DNA of 11,674 bases from Gemmatimonadota bacterium (lineage in GTDB: Bacteria; Gemmatimonadota; Gemmatimonadetes; Gemmatimonadales; GWC2-71-9), in NCBI GenBank assembly GCA_004357415.1, contig SMVY01000059.1:1-11674 (forward strand), read 5' to 3'. Made by a program: the position numbers and the translations under genes. Shown here piece by piece: positions 1 through 6,312 of this stretch; within the stretch, counting starts at the first letter, position 1; the number at the start of each line of letters is the position of its first letter. The notes beneath the pieces are model-generated. The model was not told the origin of the DNA. It searched no databases and was given only the letters and a program-made list of their open reading frames with translations.

Positions 1-1
1 G

Positions 2-2587
2 GTAGCCATCGAACAGCGCAACCCAGCCGTCTCCAACCGGTCCACGGTGGGCACCGCTACGGAAGTGTACGATTTCATGCGGCTCCTGTGGGCCCGGGTG
101 GGCACCAGCTGGTGCCGGCGCTGCGGCGAACTGGTCCGGCGTGACACACCCCAGGCCGCGGCCACGGCGACGCTGGAGACGATTGCCGGGGGCGGAAGGC
201 TCCAGGTGGCCTTCCCGCTCCCCGAGGCGGCCCGCGGGAGTCACCACACGGTGGTGGAGAATCTCCTGGCCCTGGGGTTCGTGCGGGCGATCGTCGACGG
301 CGCGGCACACCGCCTGGAGTCACTCCCCAAGGAACTCGACCTGTCGCGGGCCGGGGAGGTGCTGGTGGTGGTCGACCGGCTGAGCACCGGCGCCGCCGCT
401 CGAGGACGGCTGGTCGAGGCCGTGGCGACGGCGTTTCAGGAAGGCGAGGGGATCGCTCTGGTCCTCCACGATGGGGGCCGGTTGCGGTTTACCGAAACGC
501 CGGCCTGCAGCGCCTGCGACACTCCGGCCGTGGCCCCCCGTCCCGCCCTGTTCTCGTTCAACAATCCGCAGGGAGCCTGCAACGCCTGCAACGGATTCGG
601 CGCCGTACTGGAGTACCACGAGTCCCTCATCGTGCCCGATCCCGACCGATCCCTGGCCGACGGCGCCATCGACCCGTGGACCAAGCCGCGTTACGGCGCC
701 CGGCGGCGGCTCCTGCTGAAGACGGCCGAAGCTCTGGGACTCGACAGCGGGAAGGCCTGGAGCCGCTTGCCGGCCAAGGGCCGCCATCAGTTGCTGCACG
801 GAAAGCACGGCCGCTACCAAGGCATCTTCCCGTTCCTTCGCGGCCTGGAGAAGAAGCGCTACAAGCAATACGTCCGCATATTCCTGCGGCAATATCAGCT
901 GGCCACCAAGTGCCCGGGGTGTGACGGCGCCCGTCTCAACGAGCACGCCCTGGCCGTGGCGCTGGACGGGAGGTCGATTGCCGAAGTGGCCTCATGGCCC
1001 ATCGACCAAATCCTCCGATGGCTGGATCAGTTGCACCTCACCGACCACCAGCGCCACGTGGCCCAGCTGATCCTGCAACAGCTGGAGAGCCGGCTCTCGT
1101 TCCTGGGCGATGTCGGGCTCGGGTACCTGTCACTCGATCGCCAGACACGCACCCTGTCGGGTGGTGAGGCCCAGCGGATCGCCTTGGCCAATGCCCTCGG
1201 ATCCCAGCTGGTCGATACCCTGTACGTGCTGGACGAGCCATCCATTGGCCTGCACCCCCGCGACATCGACCGGCTGCTGGGCCTATTGCGGCGCCTGCGC
1301 GATTTCGGCAACACGGTCGTGGTGGTGGAGCACGACCTGGCCACCATCCGGGAAGCGGATTTCATGGTCGAGTTGGGGCCCGGCGCCGGCGAGCACGGCG
1401 GCACGCTGGTGTATGCCGGCCACCCGGCCGGAGTGACGGACACGCTGACCGGCGACTACCTGTCCGGGCGGAAGCGCATAGGTGTCCCCAGCGCCCGCCG
1501 GCCCACCGGGCCCCAGTGGCTTCAGATCCGGGGGGCCCGGCTGCACAACCTCCACGGCGTGGACGTCGACATCCCCCTGCGAACGCTGACGGCGGTGACC
1601 GGGGTCTCGGGCTCGGGCAAGAGTACCCTGCTCCACGAGGTCCTCTATCGCAACCTGTCGGCCGCGCTGACCGGATCGCACGGCGCCAAGACTCATCTGG
1701 GCGAGGCGGTGGGCGAGGTCGACGCCCTCACGGGCTGGGAGCAGCTCGAGGCCGTGGTGATGATCGACCAGTCGCCCATAGGCCGCTCCCCGCGGTCTAA
1801 TCCCGTCACCTACGTGAAGGGGTTCGACGACATCAGGCAACTGTTCGCCCAGCAGCCGCTGGCCCGGGAACGGCGCTATAAGGCATCGACCTTTTCCTTC
1901 AACCTGCGCGGCGGCCGGTGCGATACCTGCGAGGGAGCCGGGCACGTACGGGTGGAGATGGTATTCATGGCCGACGTGTTCGTGCCCTGTGATGCCTGCG
2001 GCGGTATGCGCTACCAGCCCGAGGTGCTGGAGGTGAAGATCAAGGGGTGCTCCATTCACGACGTCCTGCAGTGGACCGTGGATGAAGCCATAGTGCGCTT
2101 TCGCCACCAGCCGAAACTGGGCACGGCGTTATGGCACCTGCAGCAGGTCGGGCTGGGATACCTGCGCCTGGGCCAGCCCGCGACGACGTTGTCAGGCGGC
2201 GAGGCGCAACGGCTCAAGATCGCCCGGGAGCTGATCCAGGCGCGGAAAAAGTCGGGCGCCAAACTCTACATTCTCGACGAGCCGACCACCGGTCTACACC
2301 TCGACGACGTGCGGGTGCTGATTCAAGTGCTCGACAAACTGGTGGACGCCGGACACACGGTGGTGGTGATCGAACATCACCTCGATCTCATCAAACGGGC
2401 GGACTGGATCATCGACCTCGGACCCGAGGCTGGCGACGCCGGCGGACGGGTGGTGGCCATGGGTACGCCGGAAGACGTGGCGGCGGTGCCCGAGTCCGTC
2501 ACCGGCCGCTATCTGGCGCCGCTGCTCGAACCGGCGACCCCAGCAACCACCAAGAACAGGCGCCGAGTGGCATCGGCGGTGGGATGA
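2..2587 (+). CDS. uvrA: Excinuclease ABC subunit A, 5'-truncated by the window edge
   Basis: DNA damage-recognition ATPase of nucleotide excision repair; as a dimer it scans DNA and loads UvrB on bulky lesions. The frame is open from base 2 with no start codon: the first visible residues (VAIEQRNPAVSNRSTVGTAT) match an internal UvrA segment, so I estimate 90-110 N-terminal residues, including the first Walker A, lie upstream. The GTG at 47 is internal. Seen in order: a UvrB-binding insertion (about 140-500), which argues against the short UvrA2 type; a zinc module with CxxC pairs at 506-517 and 578-589 around FSFNNPQGAC; ABC signature LSGGEAQRIALA near 1160 and Walker B LYVLDEPSIGLHPRD near 1220; second Walker A GVSGSGKST near 1603-1627; C-terminal zinc finger CDTC/CDAC at about 1919-1999; second signature LSGGEAQRLKIA near 2190 and Walker B LYILDEPTTGLH near 2265. 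861 codons are visible. The stop overlaps the start of the next repair gene (ATGA), implying translational coupling. Confidence 0.97.
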   Translation, partial: VAIEQRNPAVSNRSTVGTATEVYDFMRLLWARVGTSWCRRCGELVRRDTPQAAATATLETIAGGGRLQVAFPLPEAARGSHHTVVENLLALGFVRAIVDGAAHRLESLPKELDLSRAGEVLVVVDRLSTGAAARGRLVEAVATAFQEGEGIALVLHDGGRLRFTETPACSACDTPAVAPRPALFSFNNPQGACNACNGFGAVLEYHESLIVPDPDRSLADGAIDPWTKPRYGARRRLLLKTAEALGLDSGKAWSRLPAKGRHQLLHGKHGRYQGIFPFLRGLEKKRYKQYVRIFLRQYQLATKCPGCDGARLNEHALAVALDGRSIAEVASWPIDQILRWLDQLHLTDHQRHVAQLILQQLESRLSFLGDVGLGYLSLDRQTRTLSGGEAQRIALANALGSQLVDTLYVLDEPSIGLHPRDIDRLLGLLRRLRDFGNTVVVVEHDLATIREADFMVELGPGAGEHGGTLVYAGHPAGVTDTLTGDYLSGRKRIGVPSARRPTGPQWLQIRGARLHNLHGVDVDIPLRTLTAVTGVSGSGKSTLLHEVLYRNLSAALTGSHGAKTHLGEAVGEVDALTGWEQLEAVVMIDQSPIGRSPRSNPVTYVKGFDDIRQLFAQQPLARERRYKASTFSFNLRGGRCDTCEGAGHVRVEMVFMADVFVPCDACGGMRYQPEVLEVKIKGCSIHDVLQWTVDEAIVRFRHQPKLGTALWHLQQVGLGYLRLGQPATTLSGGEAQRLKIARELIQARKKSGAKLYILDEPTTGLHLDDVRVLIQVLDKLVDAGHTVVVIEHHLDLIKRADWIIDLGPEAGDAGGRVVAMGTPEDVAAVPESVTGRYLAPLLEPATPATTKNRRRVASAVG

Positions 2588-3741
2588 TGGCGCTGCGCCA
2601 GGGTCAACTGGTGTTCCCCACGGCCATCGGCGCCTGCCGTATGGCATGGCGGGACGACAAGATCACCTCCGTGAAGTTGCTCGATGGCCGGGCACTGCCG
2701 GCCCGGCCGGGAAAAGACCCGCCACCTCCCCGATGGGTCCGAGACGTCCAGCTGCGGCTCACGCGCCACCTCGAAGGAACCCTCCAGGACCTGAGCACCA
2801 TCCCGCTCGACTTCAGCGGAATCCCGCCGTTCCATCAGCAAGTCTACCGCATGGCCTTGGCCATCCCGGCCGGCGGCCCCATCAGCTACGGCCAACTGGC
2901 GGCGCGTGCCGGATCTCCCGGGGCGGCCCGGGCGGTCGGCCAGGCCATGCGGCGGAATCCGTTCCCGCTCATCGTACCGTGCCACCGGGTGGTGGCCGCT
3001 GGTGGTGGGCTGGGGGGCTTTTCGGCCGTCGGTGGCGTTACCACCAAGCGCCGCCTGCTATCGATCGAGAAGAAGGCGGTGGTGGCGGAGGATCGTGCCC
3101 GCGAATCCTGCTGGCCGTTCGAGATCGACCGAGCGCGCCGCCACCTCCGCCGGCATGATCCGCAACTCGGCCGGGCCATCGGTCGGTTGGGGGCCGTTCG
3201 CTTCGTTCGCCAGTCGGGCCGGAGCCCCTACCGGGCTCTGTTCCGGGCCATCGTCTACCAGCAGCTGCACGTGAAGGCGGCGTCGACCATTCTCGGGCGC
3301 GTGCTGGACCTGTACGCGCCCAAGCGGTTCCCTGCCCCGGCGGACCTCCTCGCCACACCCGAGAGCCGGTTGCGGGCGGCCGGACTGTCCCGCAACAAGA
3401 CCGCCGCCGTACGGGACCTGTCGGCCAAAGTCCTCGACGGCACGGTGCCATCCGTCCGGCGATTGTCCCGCATGGACGACGACACCATCATCGAACGGCT
3501 GGTCGCCGTCCGCGGCATCGGGCGCTGGACCGCCGAGATGTTCATGATGTCCCTCCTCGGCCGACCGGACGTGATGCCGGTCGACGACCTCGGTGTACGC
3601 AAGGGTTTCGGTTTGGTGTTCGGCGGCGATACCGTCCCCGCGCCGCAGGTGATCCTCGAGCGGGCCGAGGCCTGGCGGCCATATCGTACCGTGGCCTCAT
3701 GGTACCTGTGGCAGGCGGCCGATTCGCTACTGTTCCAGTAG
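2584..3741 (+). CDS. Fused O6-alkylguanine-DNA alkyltransferase (MGMT/Ogt) and AlkA-type 3-methyladenine DNA glycosylase
   Basis: A 385-residue, two-domain alkylation repair protein. Residues about 7-163 are an MGMT/Ogt-like methyltransferase: the helix-turn-helix part (ISYGQLAARAG, 100-110), RNPFPLIVPCHRV at 124-136 with acceptor Cys133 (codon 2980-2982), and the following GGxLGGF...TTKRRLLSIE. A linker (about 165-180) joins an HhH-GPD glycosylase (about 190-382): YRALFRAIVYQQLHVKAA, hairpin VAVRGIGRWTAEMF at 307-320, and the MPVDDLGVRKGF segment, whose second Asp (D335) sits where AlkA has its catalytic aspartate. The N-terminal beta domain of E. coli AlkA is absent, as in compact AlkA-like glycosylases. 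MGMT removes alkyl groups from O6-guanine in a suicide reaction; AlkA excises N3/N7-alkylated purines. Start ATG 2584 overlaps the uvrA stop; ATG 2587 is an alternative one codon later. No internal stop separates the domains, so a natural fusion is likelier than a sequencing artefact. The 3' end overlaps the antiporter gene by 15 bases. Confidence 0.92.
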   Translation: MMALRQGQLVFPTAIGACRMAWRDDKITSVKLLDGRALPARPGKDPPPPRWVRDVQLRLTRHLEGTLQDLSTIPLDFSGIPPFHQQVYRMALAIPAGGPISYGQLAARAGSPGAARAVGQAMRRNPFPLIVPCHRVVAAGGGLGGFSAVGGVTTKRRLLSIEKKAVVAEDRARESCWPFEIDRARRHLRRHDPQLGRAIGRLGAVRFVRQSGRSPYRALFRAIVYQQLHVKAASTILGRVLDLYAPKRFPAPADLLATPESRLRAAGLSRNKTAAVRDLSAKVLDGTVPSVRRLSRMDDDTIIERLVAVRGIGRWTAEMFMMSLLGRPDVMPVDDLGVRKGFGLVFGGDTVPAPQVILERAEAWRPYRTVASWYLWQAADSLLFQ

Positions 3742-3742
3742 C
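3726..3742. terminator. Hairpin formed by the overlapping stop ends of two convergent genes
   Basis: GCTACTG, loop TTC, CAGTAGC: a perfect 7-bp stem with a 3-base loop. Bases 3727-3741 are also the 15-base overlap of the convergent genes; the TAG stop of the repair fusion lies in the right arm and the TAG of the antiporter, read on the other strand, in the left arm. It could slow or end transcription in both directions, but there is no T-run on either side, so intrinsic termination is unproven. Confidence 0.5.
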
Positions 3743-5766
3743 CGCTCCGCGGACTCGATGGCGACCTCCGAGCCCGTCAGGGCGAGCATGTCGCCGGCCT
3801 CGAGCCGTTGCTGCCCGGAGGGGAGTTCGATGCGGTCGTCTCCCCGGCACAGGGCCACCACCGTGGCGCCGGTTCGCCCCCGCAAATCGATGTCGGCCAG
3901 CGTCCGGCCCACGACCGGGCTGTCAGGTTGCACCGTCACCGGTGTCAGCACGCCGATCCCGGGCATGAGTTCACGCACCCGGTGAATGGCCGTCGGTTCG
4001 CGCCCCGAGCGCTCCCGGGCCAGTGCCTCGGCGATGAGCCCGCCGGTGGCCCGCACGTGACCTTCCAGGCTGCCGGCCGAGCGCCAAAACGCCCCAGCGA
4101 ACAGGAGCACCAACAGCGTCAGTCCGATGGGACCGACGTAGCCCGGCACGAAGGGAAGCGTTGCCGCCACGATGGGGATACCGACCACCAGCACGATGGC
4201 GATCTCCGCCGTGAGCAGTAGTGCCCGGCGCGGTTCGTGCCCGTAGTCGGGTCCCTTTTGGCGGAGGGGAAACGCCGCCAGCGCCAGCGTGGACCCCAGG
4301 CGCCGGGCCGACACCACGATCGACACCAGCAAGGGAAACACGAACAGGGCAATCAACAGTCCGGCGAGCGTATTCACCACTATCATGGGCGCACCGGTGG
4401 TGGCCACGATCCAGCGCCGGATCTCCGTCATGCCGAGGGACACACCCACGGTGATGGTCACCAGCAACACGCTCTCGAACACCAGGACACGCACCAGCCC
4501 GGTCACTCGCCGCCCCAGGGAGTCCACCTGCCGGCTGGCGTTGAGCGATTCGATCCACGAACTGTACAGGATGACGAACGCCTTGATGCGAGTTGGGAGG
4601 GCGTGGTCGATCCTGCGGGCGACGTCGTCGGCCCGCCCCAGGAAGATCGGGCTGGCAAAAGCCGTGATGACCGCGACCGCTACCGCCATGGGGTAGACCT
4701 GCGGGCCAACCGAGCCCGCCTCCACCCCGACGGCCGCAATGACGAACGAGAATTCCCCGATCTGGGCCATCGACATCCCCGCGCGCACTGAGGGTCGCAC
4801 ACCGTTGCCGGCCAGGAACGCACCGACCGTCACCCCGCTGACCTTGCCCACCCACACCACCACCACGAACAGCGCCACGGCGGCCCATTCATGCATGAGG
4901 GGGTCGGGATCGAACAGCATCCCGATGGAGACGAAGAAGATGGCAGTGAACATCATGCGCAGGGGACGGATGACTTCACCGACCTGCCGGGCCATCCCCG
5001 ACTCGGCAACGAGCGATCCCGCGAGAAACCCGCCCAGCGCAACCGAGAAGCCGACCTCCTTGGCCAGGACCGCGGATCCGAAGCACAAGCCCACGCTGAC
5101 GATGAGGAGCGTTTCCGCCCGCCGGCGGCGTCCCACCCGTCGCAGCAACCGCGACACCGTGAGCAAGCCGACGATGAGATAGACGGCGAGAAAGGCGGTC
5201 AGTCGGGCCACGGTGGTACCCAGGGCGCCGAGTGACAGGCCCGATCCACCGGCAACGGCGGTGAGCATCACTATGAGGAGAATGACGATGAGGTCCTCGA
5301 ACACGAGGACACCGAACACCAGGTCCGCTCTCGCACCCTTGATACCGCGTTCCTCGAACAGCTTGGTGATGATCATGGTGCTGGAAATGGCGACGATGGC
5401 CCCGGCGAAGACGCTTTCCAGGTCGGTCCAACCCAGGAGTTGGCCGGCCAGGTATCCCAGCGTCATCATGAGTCCGACTTCGATGATGGCGGTGAGTCCG
5501 GCGTTGGGGGCCAGGGCCGCTAGGCGATGGAGCTTGAAGTGGAGGCCCAGGGAAAACATCAGCAGGATGACGCCCAGCTCCGCCAGGGTCTCGATCGTCT
5601 CACCATCGGCTATCACCTGGGGTCCGACGTGGGGGCCGATGAGCACCCCGGCCAGGATGTAGCCCAACACGATGGGTTGCCGGAGGCGCTGGAACAGCAG
5701 CGCGGTGGCGGCACCCACCATGAGCACGATCGCCAGGTCGCGAAGGAATTCTGTACCGTGTTCCAT
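3727..5766 (-). CDS. CPA2-family cation:proton antiporter (KefB-like) with extra helices and RCK_C domain
   Basis: 679-residue inner-membrane antiporter exchanging Na+ or K+ for protons. Residues about 8-385 are a Na+/H+ exchanger domain of the CPA2 family: QPIVLGYILAGVLIGP (30-45), LAELGVILLMFSLGLHF (61-77), the AISSTMIITKLFEERG segment (126-141) and VFEDLIVILLIV (155-166), with E157-D158 at the ion-binding Asp position of this family (QD in KefC). Four further hydrophobic stretches follow (about 424-446, 461-487, 515-542, 545-565), then an RCK_C/TrkA-C domain (about 600-679, VGRTLADIDLRGRTGATVVALCR...) likely to bind a ligand in the cytoplasm. I see no NAD-binding TrkA-N domain of true KefB/KefC, so gating by glutathione adducts should not be assumed. 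The ATG at 5766 has no Shine-Dalgarno sequence; a TATACT element lies 10 bases upstream (5777-5782), suggesting a very short leader. The transported ion cannot be told from sequence. Confidence 0.9.
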   Translation of the reverse strand: MEHGTEFLRDLAIVLMVGAATALLFQRLRQPIVLGYILAGVLIGPHVGPQVIADGETIETLAELGVILLMFSLGLHFKLHRLAALAPNAGLTAIIEVGLMMTLGYLAGQLLGWTDLESVFAGAIVAISSTMIITKLFEERGIKGARADLVFGVLVFEDLIVILLIVMLTAVAGGSGLSLGALGTTVARLTAFLAVYLIVGLLTVSRLLRRVGRRRRAETLLIVSVGLCFGSAVLAKEVGFSVALGGFLAGSLVAESGMARQVGEVIRPLRMMFTAIFFVSIGMLFDPDPLMHEWAAVALFVVVVWVGKVSGVTVGAFLAGNGVRPSVRAGMSMAQIGEFSFVIAAVGVEAGSVGPQVYPMAVAVAVITAFASPIFLGRADDVARRIDHALPTRIKAFVILYSSWIESLNASRQVDSLGRRVTGLVRVLVFESVLLVTITVGVSLGMTEIRRWIVATTGAPMIVVNTLAGLLIALFVFPLLVSIVVSARRLGSTLALAAFPLRQKGPDYGHEPRRALLLTAEIAIVLVVGIPIVAATLPFVPGYVGPIGLTLLVLLFAGAFWRSAGSLEGHVRATGGLIAEALARERSGREPTAIHRVRELMPGIGVLTPVTVQPDSPVVGRTLADIDLRGRTGATVVALCRGDDRIELPSGQQRLEAGDMLALTGSEVAIESAERLLEQ

Positions 5767-5776
5767 GGAGTGCCTT

Positions 5777-5782
5777 AGTATA
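5777..5782 (-). promoter_or_regulatory. Possible -10 element (TATACT) of the antiporter gene
   Basis: Minus-strand TATACT ends 10 bases before the ATG, placing a transcription start about 3-4 bases upstream of the start codon, consistent with the missing ribosome site. No good -35 is visible about 17 bases further up, where heptamer repeats begin, so this is tentative. Confidence 0.35.
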
Positions 5783-5786
5783 TGAT

Positions 5787-5807
5787 GGGCTGGGGGCTGG
5801 GAGCTAG
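5787..5807 (+). repeat. Three tandem heptamers (GGGCTGG, GGGCTGG, GAGCTAG)
   Basis: Three back-to-back 7-base units, two identical and one diverged, immediately upstream of the antiporter promoter region. They are of the same unit length as the two other heptamer families nearby but of different sequence. I found no inverted partner on the far side of the tRNA. Confidence 0.6.
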
Positions 5808-5813
5808 TTTGTC

Positions 5814-5845
5814 GAGTGCGCAGGTCGCAGTGCGCAGTGCGCAGG
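5814..5845 (+). repeat. Outer heptamer block, left arm (TGCGCAG units)
   Basis: Four tandem 7-base units at 5817-5844: TGCGCAG, GTCGCAG, TGCGCAG, TGCGCAG. Bases 5814-5845 are the reverse complement of 6280-6311 with one mismatch in 32. The pair frames a region of about 500 bases holding tRNA-Asn and the inner heptamer pair. Confidence 0.9.
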
Positions 5846-5865
5846 ATTATTGGCCTGCCCCGTAG

Positions 5866-6060
5866 ATATCATTCTCAGTGGGATTCACCGTCTACCATGC
5901 AGGTGGCGGACTCGACGTCTTCGAGACCGACTTGGCCACGTTCAGCAGCCGGCTCCAGTTCCAAAACCGAACCCTCAAGCGGGCCCTGACCTGTCGCGCC
6001 TTCTCAAGGACGATCGGCCCAAGCGGCTGGAAGATTTGGAATGAGGGAGGGGGGCTTTGA
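5866..6060 (+). pseudogene. Possible remnant of an MBL-fold metal-dependent hydrolase
   Basis: An open frame (stop TGA 6058-6060; possible GTG at 5878) encodes ISFSVGFTVYHAGGGLDVF followed by ETDLATFSSRL. The GFTVYHAG stretch resembles the YHAGDT motif of UPF0173-type metallo-beta-lactamase-fold hydrolases, where D and T follow the G and help bind metal; here they are replaced by G-G. The downstream 35 residues resemble nothing I recognise, and a different frame gives a protein-like tail (LSRLLKDDRPKRLEDLE) ending at 6044, which could reflect a frameshift. No ribosome site. The similarity is short and may be chance. Confidence 0.22.
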
Positions 6061-6084
6061 ATCTTGAACCTTGAATCTTGATGG
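6057..6084 (+). repeat. Inner heptamer block, left arm (TTGAATC units)
   Basis: Four tandem 7-base units: TTGAATC, TTGAACC, TTGAATC, TTGATGG. Bases 6064-6084 match the reverse complement of 6231-6251 at 17 of 21 positions, so this block and the one after the tRNA form an inner inverted pair nested inside the 5814/6280 pair. Confidence 0.8.
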
Positions 6085-6151
6085 GTGGACGGTGTCTATT
6101 AGGCAACCACCGCCGGTTTCCATTGTCCAATTCTAAGTTACTAACAACCAG

Positions 6152-6224
6152 TGGGGTGTAGCTCAACTGGCAGAGCGTCCGGCTGTTAACCGGAAGGTTG
6201 CAGGTTCGAATCCCGCCGCCCCAG
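6152..6224 (+). tRNA. tRNA-Asn (GUU), copy 1
   Basis: 73 bases with full cloverleaf: acceptor TGGGGTG pairs with CGCCCCA (one G-U), D stem GCTC/GAGC, anticodon stem TCCGG/CCGGA with loop CTGTTAA, anticodon GTT at 6185-6187, T stem GCAGG/CCCGC, loop TTCGAAT, discriminator G73 as expected for asparagine. The T stem has one A-C mismatch (51-63). CCA is not encoded. No clear -35/-10 promoter is seen upstream. The body differs widely from the second tRNA-Asn at 11568. Confidence 0.95.
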
Positions 6225-6230
6225 TCCAAT

Positions 6231-6251
6231 CCATCAAGAATCAAGAATCAG
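6231..6251 (+). repeat. Inner heptamer block, right arm (GAATCAA units)
   Basis: Three tandem 7-base units, CCATCAA, GAATCAA, GAATCAG, beginning 6 bases after the tRNA. It is an imperfect inverted copy (17/21) of 6064-6084. Confidence 0.7.
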
Positions 6252-6279
6252 AGTTCCTCACCGTATCAACCATACCACC

Positions 6280-6311
6280 CCTGCGCACTGCGCCCTGCGA
6301 CCTGCGCACTC
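6280..6311 (+). repeat. Outer heptamer block, right arm (CTGCGCA units)
   Basis: Four tandem 7-base units at 6281-6308: CTGCGCA, CTGCGCC, CTGCGAC, CTGCGCA. It is the inverted copy (31/32) of 5814-5845 and ends one base before the stop codon of the OCD-family gene, so the operon transcript reads straight into it. Confidence 0.9.
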
Positions 6312-6312
6312 T

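Larger units (their letters stand above)
5783..6151. other. Intergenic island between antiporter gene and tRNA-Asn
   Basis: About 370 bases without a convincing intact gene. They hold three tandem heptamer blocks (5787-5807, 5814-5845, 6057-6084), listed separately, and at 5866-6060 an open frame that may be a decayed hydrolase fragment. Overlapping short frames disagree with each other and lack ribosome sites. No clear tRNA promoter is seen just upstream of 6152. Confidence 0.6.

Noticed and set aside
1283..2107. 274-residue minus-strand open frame inside uvrA
   Set aside because: Antisense shadow of conserved UvrA motifs; GC-rich codon bias keeps the opposite frames open.
6152..6224. tRNA-Asn as a phage or island attachment site
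   Set aside because: No integrase gene and no direct repeat of the tRNA 3' end were found in the window; the flanking repeats are inverted, not direct.
5975..6244. 89-residue minus-strand open frame
   Set aside because: It is the antisense of tRNA-Asn and the inner repeats (the GGGIRTCNLPVNSRT part is the reversed tRNA); a typical spurious ORF.
5787..6311. CRISPR array
   Set aside because: Units are 7 bases, directly tandem without spacers, and no cas genes are present.
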